Below are positions 1 through 8,154 of a stretch of 64,000 bases of DNA, piece after piece. This stretch comes from Phycisphaera sp. GTDB taxonomy: Bacteria; Planctomycetota; Phycisphaerae; Phycisphaerales; SM1A02. A program made the translations under genes and the position numbers. The stretch lies in contig WGMP01000026.1 in assembly GCA_016124975.1 (NCBI GenBank), positions 1 through 64,000 of the forward strand, written 5' to 3'. Numbering within the stretch: the first letter of the stretch is position 1; each line of letters begins with the position of its first letter. The notes beneath the pieces were generated by a model. The model was given only the letters and a program-made list of their open reading frames with translations, made no database searches and was not told the DNA's origin.

Positions 1-565
1 CTCGGACGATTCAAACCGTCGGAGCCCCCGGCCAGGGGTGCCCGCATCCTTCAGCATGCTGAACGCCAGCCGTCGGAGCCGACGGCTGACACCACCCGTT
101 CCGCGGACTGAAGTCCACGGGCACCCCTGACTTTCGTGTCGCACGATTCAGATCGTCGGTGTCACCGCACGCGATTGTCGCGTCGCTCGATTCACACCGC
201 CGGAGTCCCCGGCCAGGGGTGCCCGCATGCTTCAGCATGCGGAACGCGAATCGTCGGAGTCGACGGCTGACACCACCCGTTCCGCGGACTGAAGTCCACG
301 GGCACCCATGACTTTCGTGTCGCACGATTCAGGTCGTCGGTGTCACCGCACGCGACTGTAGTCTCGGACGATTCAAACCGTCGGAGTCCCCGGCCAGGGG
401 TGCCCGCATGCTTCAGCATGCGGAACGCGAACCGTCGGAGTCGACGGCTGACACCACCCGTTCCGCGGACTGAAGTCCACGGGCACCCATGATGTTCGTG
501 TCGCACGATTCAGATCGTCGGAGTCACCGCACGCGATTGTCGCGTCGCTCGATTCACACCGCCGG
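1..565. repeat. 181-bp tandem repeat array of hairpin-forming units
   Basis: The motif GATTCA plus its surroundings recurs at 8, 189, 370 and 551, an exact 181-bp period, so at least three units are present and the array may continue to the left. Each unit contains several dyads: GCATGC-TTCA-GCATGC, CCGTC-GGAGTC-GACGG and GGACT-GA-AGTCC. The block around CAGGGGTGCCCG and the block around CGGGCACCC are inverted copies of each other. Unit differences are mostly in the small dyads. The array stops near 565, just past the end of the convergent-facing L,D-transpeptidase gene. No coding capacity is believed; translations across it simply repeat. It is probably a REP-like structural element. Confidence 0.85.
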
Positions 566-617
566 CGTGTCCAGCACCAGAGCGAGCAAGTTGCGAAGCA
601 GGTTGCGAGCGCTCAAA

Positions 618-1868
618 TCAACGAATCTCGACCTCGCATCCGTCGCCGAGCGCTTCCCACACGATCGCGACATCCTCCGCGATCAGGCGCACGCAGCCGA
701 GGCTCTGGTCCTGTCCGATCGAGCCGGGCTCGATGGTGCCGTGGATCCCGTAGCCGAGAAGCTGCGCGTTCGACGGCTCCACTCCTTCGAGACCGAGCCA
801 GTGCTCGCCGATCGGGTTGAGCGGATCATTCGCGTCGAAGAACTCGCCGGTGATCGGGTTACGCCACTCCGGGTTCAGCAGCTTCGAGCCGACGCGGACC
901 TTGAAGCGTCCCGTGGGCGTGCCGTTCGACTTGCCGAGGCCGACGGGAAGCGAGGTCATCACCACGCGGTCGGAACCGACGCCCATGCAGAGGTCGATGC
1001 GGTAGTCGCGCTTCCACACGACCGCGCTGAACGGCCCCTTCGGAAGCTTGAGCCGCTGGCCCACGCGGATCGCCTCGGGCTTCTTGATGTTGTTGATGCG
1101 TGCCACGAGCCGCCAGTCGCAGCCGAGCTTGTGCTTGCGCACGATTCGCTCGAGCGAGTCGCCCGGCTGGATCTGATACTGGAAGAAGTGCGGGTCGCCC
1201 GCGTTGAAGTTCGGCGTGAACACGAGCTCCGCCGCGATGCGCGCGAGCGCGTCGGACGCCTGCTTCGCCTCCGCGGGCGGAAGCGTGCCCGAGAGAAGCG
1301 CCTGCGAGAGGATCGTGCGCGCGCGGACCGGATCGGTCGCCGCGAGCGAGAGTCCGAGCGCGAGATCGCCCGCGGCGGGTGCAGCGGCTGCGCGCGACTC
1401 GCGGCGCAGTGCCTCGAGCGACTGCGGGTCGGCGAGACCGTTGCCGCCAGCGGGTGGCGCGATCGCGGGCGTCGCGGGGGCTTCGGGTTCGCTCGCCGGC
1501 GGCTCGAGCGCGGCCGAGGCGGCAGACTCCGCGACCGCGTCGGTCTCCGCCTCAATCGCCGTCTGCGGCGCAGGTTCGTCCGCAGTCGCGGCAGTCGCCA
1601 CAGCGGGCGCGATCGGCGTCGCCACAAGCGCGGGCGGAATCTCCCGCAGGCCCGCGTCGCTCAGCGAGGTTCGCGCTGCCTCGAGCGACTTCGGCAGAAG
1701 CGGATCCGCGGCGGGGTCGGTCTCGGGGCGAAGGAGCGCATACGCGCCAGCGAACGCGACCAGCGTCGCGGTGAGCGCGACCGCGCCTCTCGTGCCGAAG
1801 GGCAGGCGGCTCGCGCGGCGCATCGCGTGCGGGCGGTCGGAACGGGAGGACTGGCTTGCGAGGGTCAT
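618..1868 (-). CDS. LysM and L,D-transpeptidase (YkuD) domain protein
   Basis: Protein of 416 residues anchored by one N-terminal membrane helix (about 28-46). A long Ala/Pro/Glu-rich linker follows (about 50-225), then a LysM peptidoglycan-binding domain (about 231-277), then a YkuD catalytic domain to the C-terminus. The catalytic signature is visible: His376, then SLGCVR with Cys392, the HGT...S-x-G-C-x-R pattern of L,D-transpeptidases. The enzyme should form 3-3 crosslinks in peptidoglycan or attach proteins to it, acting outside the inner membrane. An alternative start lies at residue 16 (position 1823) and would give a shorter cytoplasmic tail. It ends next to the tandem repeat array. 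Confidence 0.9.
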   Translation of the reverse strand: MTLASQSSRSDRPHAMRRASRLPFGTRGAVALTATLVAFAGAYALLRPETDPAADPLLPKSLEAARTSLSDAGLREIPPALVATPIAPAVATAATADEPAPQTAIEAETDAVAESAASAALEPPASEPEAPATPAIAPPAGGNGLADPQSLEALRRESRAAAAPAAGDLALGLSLAATDPVRARTILSQALLSGTLPPAEAKQASDALARIAAELVFTPNFNAGDPHFFQYQIQPGDSLERIVRKHKLGCDWRLVARINNIKKPEAIRVGQRLKLPKGPFSAVVWKRDYRIDLCMGVGSDRVVMTSLPVGLGKSNGTPTGRFKVRVGSKLLNPEWRNPITGEFFDANDPLNPIGEHWLGLEGVEPSNAQLLGYGIHGTIEPGSIGQDQSLGCVRLIAEDVAIVWEALGDGCEVEIR

Positions 1869-1950
1869 GATGTGCGGCGGGTTCGGGTTTCGAAGACCGA
1901 GCGTGCGTTCGGTTCAGGTTCGTCGAGGGTACCCGCGTTGCCGCGCGGAA

Positions 1951-2661
1951 TCACTTGGCCTCGGTGGCGTTTCGCCCATTTTCCGCGCGGAAACGGGCCG
2001 CACGCGCCGTCCGCGCGTCCGTGGCCAGCCATGCGACGGCACGGTCGTTCGCCCCGACGGGAACCCGCGGAACGACCTGCTCCCTGAACGCGACGCCCAC
2101 GGTGCGAGAGCGGGCGTCAGGGCGAAGCCGCGCGAGGAGACGGTCGTAGTGGCCGCCGCCGCGGCCGAGCCTGTTGCCCGCGCCATCGAACGCACGCCCC
2201 GGGACGATCACCGCGTCGATCTCGCGCGGATGGACGCGCCGCGCGCCGGCCGCGTCAAGGCGTGGCGAGGCGATGCCATGGCGATCGACATCCCAGCGCG
2301 ACGGGTCGCGAAGGAGGCTCGCGCCCGCATCTCCGCCGGGCGCACCGCCGACTTCGACGAGCGTCATGGCGCCGCCAGCGTCGACGCGCGGAAACGCAAC
2401 ACGCCATCCGCGCGCGAGGAGCGCCTCGACGAGACCGTCGACGCACACCTCGTCGGGCAGCGCGCGATAGGCGAGGACGAGCCCGCGCTGCGCGAGCGGC
2501 GGCGAACGCAGGAGCCGCGCGGCGAGCCGCGACGAGCGGAAGCTCCGCGAAAACGGTCTGATCGCGCGGGTCGCCGTGCGCATCGCGCCGCGGAGCGCGC
2601 GCTTCTCCGCGCCGAGCGCCGTGTCTTCGGCCTGCGAGGGGGCGTCGGGCGCTTTCGTCAT
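1951..2661 (-). CDS. 5-formyltetrahydrofolate cyclo-ligase
   Basis: The 236-residue product converts 5-formyl-THF to 5,10-methenyl-THF with ATP in one-carbon metabolism. The family's C-terminal phosphate-binding block is clear: VPGRAFDGAGNRLGRGGGHYD. The basic N-terminus (KRALRGAMR) matches the usual K-x-x-L-R start of the family. The ATG overlaps the stop of the upstream rarA gene by four bases (ATGA), so the two are probably translationally coupled. The C-terminus has an extra charged tail of about 20 residues after the catalytic domain. folP, another folate gene, is in the same window at 20.3 kb. Confidence 0.92.
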   Translation of the reverse strand: MTKAPDAPSQAEDTALGAEKRALRGAMRTATRAIRPFSRSFRSSRLAARLLRSPPLAQRGLVLAYRALPDEVCVDGLVEALLARGWRVAFPRVDAGGAMTLVEVGGAPGGDAGASLLRDPSRWDVDRHGIASPRLDAAGARRVHPREIDAVIVPGRAFDGAGNRLGRGGGHYDRLLARLRPDARSRTVGVAFREQVVPRVPVGANDRAVAWLATDARTARAARFRAENGRNATEAK

Positions 2662-4034
2662 CCCCTGTCTCCCCGCGTGCGGCCCGACTCCGCGGCCTCG
2701 CGCCGCGTCGCGCGCACGCGCTCGAGGTGCTCGCGGATCGCCTGCTCGAGCCCGCGGTCGGTCGGGCGGTAGTAGCTGCGCGTGACGCCGAGATAGTCCT
2801 GCACGCCGATCCCGTCGGCGCGGTCATGCGGATACTCGTACTTCCCGTCGCCCGCCGCGAGCGGCGTGCCGTCGTCTGCGGTGCGCGTGAGGCGACGCTT
2901 GGTCTGGTCGAGGATCGTGAAGGGAACGGGCACCGTGCGCGCCTCGCGCGCGTCGTCCATCGCCTCCCAGATCGCGCACGCGGCCGCGTTCGACTTCGGT
3001 GCTACCGCGAGGAAAGTGACGCACTGCGACAGGATCAGCTGCGCCTCGGGCATGCCCACGCGCTCGACCGCGCTCCAGCATGCGACCGCCGTCTGCAGTG
3101 CGCGCGGGTCTGCGTTTCCGATGTCCTCGCTTGCGAAGATCGCGAGACGGCGGCAGATGAAGCGCGGGTCCTCGCCGCCGACGAGCATGCGTGCGAGCCA
3201 GTAGACCGCGGCATCGGGGTCGCTCCCGCGCATCGACTTGATGAGCGCGCTCGCGAGGTCGTAGTGCTCGTCGCCGTCTTTGTCGAAGACGGGGATCTTG
3301 CCGTCGAGCGCCGCGCGCGCAAGATCGAGGTCGATGCGTGGGGCGTGCTCGCCGCGCACGGCGCTCGCCGCGATCTCGAGCGCACCGAGCGCGCGGCGCA
3401 CGTCGCCGTCTGCGGCGCGCGCGAGGTGCGCGCACGCGTCGTCGTCGAGCACGAGCCCTGCGATCCCGAGCCCGTGCTCGTGCACGAGCGCGCGCCGCAG
3501 CACCGTGGCTACATCCTCTTCCGAGAGCGGCTGAAAGCGGAACACCGTCGAGCGCGAGAGAAGCGCGGGCGCGACGGCCCAGGTCGGGTTCTCCGTCGTC
3601 GCGCCGAAGAGCACCACGCTTCCCGCCTCGACGCCCTCGAGGAGCGCGTCCTGCTGGTTGCGCGCGAGCCGGTGGATCTCGTCGACGAAGAGCACCGTGC
3701 GGCGCCCCGATTCGCCGAGCCTGCGCGCGGCCGACTCGATCTTCTCGCGCAGCTCCTTGACGCCCGTGGTCGCGCCGTGCGCGCGCTCGACCGCTGCGCC
3801 CGTGCGTGCGGCGATCACCTCCGCGAGCGTCGTCTTTCCCGTCCCAGGCGGGCCCGACACGACCATCGACGAGAGCGCGTCCTGCTCGATCAGCCTGCGC
3901 AGGAGCATCCCCTGGCCGAGGCAGTGTCGCTGCCCCGCGATCTCGTCGAGCGTGCGCGGGCGCATGCGCACCGCGAGCGGCGCGGCCTGCGCGCGTCGTT
4001 CGCTGCGGATCGGCGACCAGAGATCTTCGGCCAT
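2658..4034 (-). CDS. rarA: Replication-associated recombination protein RarA (MgsA), AAA+ ATPase
   Basis: 458-residue AAA+ clamp-loader-like ATPase that acts at stalled replication forks. Walker A GPPGTGKT is at 61-68 and Walker B LFVDEIHR near 110. Sensor 1 (FGATTENP), the arginine-finger block (LLSRSTVFRF) and the C-terminal tetramerisation region (IFASEDIGNADPRAL) are all present. The frame stays open far upstream, but the ATG at 4034 gives the canonical MAEDLW... N-terminus and leaves 91 bp to the divergent gene at 4126. Upstream residues show no homology and are antisense to the neighbouring gene. It overlaps the downstream folate gene by four bases. Confidence 0.95.
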   Translation of the reverse strand: MAEDLWSPIRSERRAQAAPLAVRMRPRTLDEIAGQRHCLGQGMLLRRLIEQDALSSMVVSGPPGTGKTTLAEVIAARTGAAVERAHGATTGVKELREKIESAARRLGESGRRTVLFVDEIHRLARNQQDALLEGVEAGSVVLFGATTENPTWAVAPALLSRSTVFRFQPLSEEDVATVLRRALVHEHGLGIAGLVLDDDACAHLARAADGDVRRALGALEIAASAVRGEHAPRIDLDLARAALDGKIPVFDKDGDEHYDLASALIKSMRGSDPDAAVYWLARMLVGGEDPRFICRRLAIFASEDIGNADPRALQTAVACWSAVERVGMPEAQLILSQCVTFLAVAPKSNAAACAIWEAMDDAREARTVPVPFTILDQTKRRLTRTADDGTPLAAGDGKYEYPHDRADGIGVQDYLGVTRSYYRPTDRGLEQAIREHLERVRATRREAAESGRTRGDRG

Positions 4035-4125
4035 GGGCGCATGGTACGGCGGCGGAGGCGCACGATTTGCGAGGAACGCTGCGCGAGGGCTTCCATGCGC
4101 GCCCGATCGCTGCGAGACTGCACCG

Positions 4126-7100
4126 ATGCAGCGTTCGACCGCAATCGGACTCGTCGCCTCAGGGTCGCTCCTTGCAGGCATCGTCCTTGTCACGGCGCTT
4201 CCCGCCGTCTTGAACCTGCGCGGCGGCGCAAGCGGCGCCGATGCCGCGCTCGGCGAGGTCAGAGCCGCCGCGAAGGCCGCGATCGACGCGCCGTTGCCCG
4301 CAGCGCCCGCCGTGAATCCTGCACGCGCGCCGCTCGCGACGCCATCGTGGATCTGGCAACGCGGACCCGACGGCGACGAATCGAAGGCGACGCTCACGCG
4401 CACGATCGAGCTCGCCGCGCCTGTGCGCGACGCGCGCATCGTGGTCGCCGCCGACAACAAGGCCTCCGTGAGCCTCGATGGCCGCGCGGTCAGCACGGGC
4501 GACGACGAGAGCGAGTGGTGGCTTCCGCGCGAGATCGCGCTCGGCGAACTCGCGGCGGGCACGCACGAGCTCGTGATCGAGGCGCGCAACGAAGGCGGTC
4601 CCGCGGGCGTGTGCGCGATCATCGAGTGGACCGACGAATCGGGCGTGCGACAGCGCATCGCGACCGATGCATCGTGGCGTGCGCGCGCGCGCGACGGCGC
4701 TACGGAGCCCGCGGCTGTCGTCGCGCGCCTTGGCGAGGGCCCGTGGGGCGACGGCGTGTCCGCATCGTTCGGCACGGTGGTCGGCGACATCGACCGCGCC
4801 ATCACAGTGCCCGCAGGCTTCGTCTGTGAGCTCGTCTACGCCGTGCCGAAGTCGCGCGGCTCGGTCGTCGCGCTCGCGCCCGATGGAAACGGCCGCATCA
4901 TCGCAAGCGCGCAGTACGGGCCGCTCTTCGCGATCACGCCGTGCGCCGACGGAGGCGACCCCGCCGCGACGAAGGTCGACGCGATCGAGCCCGCGATCGG
5001 CTTCGCGCACGGGCTTCTCGCGCTCGAGAACGATCTCTTCGTCGTCGTCAGCGAGGGCGGCCCCGACAAGCGCGGGCTCTATCGCCTGCGCGACACCGAC
5101 GGCGACGGCCGCTACGACGAGAAGAAGCCGCTCGGCTCGTTCGCGCGCGACGGCGGCGAGCATGGCCCGCACCAGGTCGTGCTTGGCCCTGACGGCGCGC
5201 TCTGGGTCGTCGGCGGAAACCACTGCGCGCCGCCCGACGAGGCGCTCTTGCACTCGCGCGTGCCGCGCGTGTGGCAGGAGGATGTCGCGTTCGACCGACT
5301 GTGGGATCCGAACGGCCATGCCGTCGGCGTGATGGCCCCCGGCGGCTGGATCGCGCGCACCGATCGCGAGGGTGCCAAGTGGGAGCTCGTCACGATCGGC
5401 TTCCGAAACAGCTACGACCTCGCGTTCGACGAGGTCGGCCGCGCGTTCACCTTCGACAGCGACATGGAGTGGGACATGGGCCTTCCGTGGTATCGCCCGA
5501 CGCGCGTCTACGAGGCCGCGAGCGGCGTCGACTTCGGCTGGCGCTCGGGAAGCGGCAAGTGGCCCGACTGGAGCCCCGACTCGCTGCCGCCCTCGGTCGA
5601 TGTCGGGCCTGCATCGCCGACGGGCGTGCTGTCGGCGCAGGGGCTGATGTTCCCGCCGCCGTGGAACGAGTGCATGTTCTTCCTCGACTGGACCTACGGC
5701 ACGATGTGGGCGGGCTGGCCGACGGAGGAGTCGAAGGACGCGTCGACGCCTTCGCTGCGCATCGAGCCGTTCCTCGCGGGTCGGCCGCTGCCGTTGACGG
5801 ATGCCATCACGATGGACGGCGCGATGTACTTCGCGGTCGGCGGGCGCAACCTGCCGAGTGCGATCTACCGCGTGCGCGCGGAGAACCCCGTCGCCATCAA
5901 GCGCGCGCCGAAGGAGCCGCCCGCAGCGCTCGTCGCGCGGCGTGAACTCGAGAAGTATCACCGCCCGATGGAGTGGGCGGCCGGCCCGGCGGCCGTCGCG
6001 CTTGCCTTCGAGGGCCTCCGCTCCGAAGACGCAGGCGTGCGCAGCGCCGCGCGCATTGCGCTCGAGCACCAGGACCCAGCGCTCTGGCGCGAACGCGCGC
6101 TTGGCGAAAGCGATCCGCAGGCCGCCGTCCTCGCGCTTGTCGCGCTCTGCCGCACGGGCGACGCTGCGAAGGACGCAGCCGTCGTCGCGGAGCGCCTCGC
6201 TGCGCTCGAGGCACCGTCGCGTGGCACGCGGAACGAGCGCGCGTGGCTCCGCGCGTGCGAGCTGTGGGCGCTGCGCTTCGGCGCGCAGGCGCCCGACGCC
6301 GACCGCGATCGCGTCAAGCGCGCGATCCTCGCCCATTTCCCGGCAGACGCGGCCCTCGATGGCGCGCACGAGCTCGACGCGCATCGCGCGGCGTGGCTTG
6401 CGCGCAACGGTGCGCCTGAAGCCGTCGCGACCACGGTCGCGCTCCTCGAGCGGCCCGATACGCGCGAGCGGCCGCGGGTCGACGCGCGGATCGACGCGGC
6501 GCTTCTTGCGCGCGGCGGGCCGTATGGAAAGGCCGTCGCCGACATGATGGCGAACGCGCCCTCGACGCGGAAGATCGCGCTCGTCCACGCCGTGCGCTCC
6601 GCGCGCGAGGGCTGGACGCCTGATCTCCGCATGCGCTTCGCGCGCGGCGTCGCCGATCTCCGCCGTGCGAGCGGTGGGCACTCGTTCGCCGGGTTCCTCA
6701 ACTGGATGGCCGACGAGTTCCTCGCGAACGCGCCCGAGGAGGACCGCGCGTTCCTCGCTTCGACCGCCGCGGGCGCGCGCGAGGAGGTGCCGTTCGTCGC
6801 GCCGCGCGGCCCCGCGCAGACCTGGTCGGTCGCATCGATCGTCTCGCTCGCGCCGAAGCTCGCCGCGGGCCGCGACCACGCCGAGGGCGTGCGCGCCTAT
6901 CGCGCGGCGCAGTGCGCCGACTGCCACCGCATCGGCGGCATCGGCGGAAGCGGCGGCCCCGAGCTCACGGCCGTGTCGCGCCGCTTCTCGCTCGAGGACC
7001 TCGCCGTCTCGCTCGTCGAGCCAGACCGCACCGTGAGCGACCAGTACGCCAACAGCGAGGTCGTCCTGCGCGACGGTCGCCGCCGCGTCGGGCGCCTGGT

Positions 7101-7950
7101 CTCCGATTCGCCCGACGCCGTCGAGATCCGTCCCACGCTTCTCTCCGATGCACGCGAACGCATCGCGCGCGCGGAGATCGCGGCGATCGAGCCGAGCGCC
7201 GTGTCGCCGATGCCCGCGCATCTCCTCGACACGCTCTCCGAAGGCGAGATGCTCGACCTCCTCGCGTTCCTGCGCGCGGGCGGCGACCCTGGAGACGCGG
7301 CGTTCGCGCCGCTCGACGACGACGGCTACCACGAGATCTTCAGCTTCACGCACGCGTCCGCGCGCGGTGCGTCGCCGCTCGCGGCGTTCGACCATGACCC
7401 GCGCTTCTGGACCGTCGAGAACGGCGAGATCGTCGGCCGCACCAGCGAGGCGAACGCGGCGCCGCACAACACCTTCCTCACCTGGCACGGCGAGGTGCGC
7501 GACTTCGAGCTCGAGGTCGTGATGAAGGTCGTCGGCAACAACTCGGGCATCCAGTACCGCAGCGAGCTCTTCGACGCGCACAGGCTGCGCGGCCCGCAGA
7601 TCGACGCGCACCCCGCGCCGAACTACACGGCGATGTGCTACGAGGAAGGCGGACGCGGGATCCTTGCCGAGCGCGGCACGGAGCTCGTGATCGGCGAGGA
7701 CGGATCGCGCCGCGCGTCGCCGCTCGTCGGCGCCTCGTCGCCCGAGGTCGATCTCACGCAGTGGCACACCTACCGCGTCGTCGCGAAGGGAAGCGCCATG
7801 CGTCACTTCCTCGACGGGAAGCCGACCGCGGTCGTGGTCGACGACTCGCCCGAGCGCGCCGCAGGCGGAAAGATCGGCATCCAGATCCACTCTGGCGAAC
7901 CGACCGAGGTGCGCGTGCGCAGCATCCGCCTCAAGCGGCTCGACCGCTGA
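4126..7950 (+). CDS. PVC-type haem-binding CxxCH / DUF1080 multidomain secreted protein
   Basis: 1274 residues. An N-terminal signal anchor (about 6-28) is followed by a beta-sandwich-like region (about 75-210, WIWQRGPDGDES...). Next comes a beta-propeller dehydrogenase-like region (about 230-590, beginning ITVPAGFVCELVY), a helical HEAT-like stretch (about 610-900), and a class I cytochrome c motif CADCH near residue 929 with a following methionine-bearing segment. The last about 210 residues form a DUF1080 (3-keto-disaccharide hydrolase-like) fold (NGEIVGRTSE..., NNSGIQYRSE). This PVC family is linked to periplasmic sugar oxidation and hydrolysis; the substrate is not readable from sequence. 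The ATG at 4126 was chosen because it gives the signal anchor; the frame is open further upstream only as antisense of rarA. Confidence 0.88.
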   Translation: MQRSTAIGLVASGSLLAGIVLVTALPAVLNLRGGASGADAALGEVRAAAKAAIDAPLPAAPAVNPARAPLATPSWIWQRGPDGDESKATLTRTIELAAPVRDARIVVAADNKASVSLDGRAVSTGDDESEWWLPREIALGELAAGTHELVIEARNEGGPAGVCAIIEWTDESGVRQRIATDASWRARARDGATEPAAVVARLGEGPWGDGVSASFGTVVGDIDRAITVPAGFVCELVYAVPKSRGSVVALAPDGNGRIIASAQYGPLFAITPCADGGDPAATKVDAIEPAIGFAHGLLALENDLFVVVSEGGPDKRGLYRLRDTDGDGRYDEKKPLGSFARDGGEHGPHQVVLGPDGALWVVGGNHCAPPDEALLHSRVPRVWQEDVAFDRLWDPNGHAVGVMAPGGWIARTDREGAKWELVTIGFRNSYDLAFDEVGRAFTFDSDMEWDMGLPWYRPTRVYEAASGVDFGWRSGSGKWPDWSPDSLPPSVDVGPASPTGVLSAQGLMFPPPWNECMFFLDWTYGTMWAGWPTEESKDASTPSLRIEPFLAGRPLPLTDAITMDGAMYFAVGGRNLPSAIYRVRAENPVAIKRAPKEPPAALVARRELEKYHRPMEWAAGPAAVALAFEGLRSEDAGVRSAARIALEHQDPALWRERALGESDPQAAVLALVALCRTGDAAKDAAVVAERLAALEAPSRGTRNERAWLRACELWALRFGAQAPDADRDRVKRAILAHFPADAALDGAHELDAHRAAWLARNGAPEAVATTVALLERPDTRERPRVDARIDAALLARGGPYGKAVADMMANAPSTRKIALVHAVRSAREGWTPDLRMRFARGVADLRRASGGHSFAGFLNWMADEFLANAPEEDRAFLASTAAGAREEVPFVAPRGPAQTWSVASIVSLAPKLAAGRDHAEGVRAYRAAQCADCHRIGGIGGSGGPELTAVSRRFSLEDLAVSLVEPDRTVSDQYANSEVVLRDGRRRVGRLVSDSPDAVEIRPTLLSDARERIARAEIAAIEPSAVSPMPAHLLDTLSEGEMLDLLAFLRAGGDPGDAAFAPLDDDGYHEIFSFTHASARGASPLAAFDHDPRFWTVENGEIVGRTSEANAAPHNTFLTWHGEVRDFELEVVMKVVGNNSGIQYRSELFDAHRLRGPQIDAHPAPNYTAMCYEEGGRGILAERGTELVIGEDGSRRASPLVGASSPEVDLTQWHTYRVVAKGSAMRHFLDGKPTAVVVDDSPERAAGGKIGIQIHSGEPTEVRVRSIRLKRLDR

Positions 7951-8051
7951 CGCGCGGCCATTCAGGCCGAATCTGCCGAGCGTTCCGTTATCAGACAGCC
8001 AGCGCGGCGCGGCGCGTGACCACGCAGTGCATCCTTTGCAGAAGGCTCGCA

Positions 8052-8074
8052 CGCCCCTTGCCGATGAAGGGGCG
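8052..8074 (+). other. GC-rich hairpin between the haem protein gene and glmS
   Basis: CGCCCCTT (8052-8059) and AAGGGGCG (8067-8074) form an eight-pair stem with a seven-base loop. There is no U-tract, so it is not a textbook terminator. It lies 101 bp after the upstream stop and 80 bp before the glmS start. It could end transcription of the former or sit in the glmS leader. No glmS ribozyme core was recognised. Confidence 0.4.
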
Positions 8075-8154
8075 CGACGATCTCCCGCGCAGCGGGGCGG
8101 CCGTACCCTCGTCGACCCGTCGGAAACCCTCTGAACACCTCGGATACCTCAATC

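Noticed and set aside
11-506. Short minus-strand frames within the 181-bp array
   Set aside because: They merely translate the repeat and duplicate each other.
489-2087. A plus-strand open frame over the repeat array and L,D-transpeptidase
   Set aside because: Arg-rich translation and antisense to a gene with intact catalytic motifs.
4159-8052. A 1297-codon open frame antisense to the haem/DUF1080 protein gene
   Set aside because: High GC makes long antisense frames common; the translation is Arg/Ala/Val-rich with no domain, whereas the plus strand shows clear domain motifs.
7951-8154. glmS ribozyme upstream of glmS
   Set aside because: A simple hairpin is present but the conserved ribozyme core was not recognised, and the class is typical of Firmicutes.
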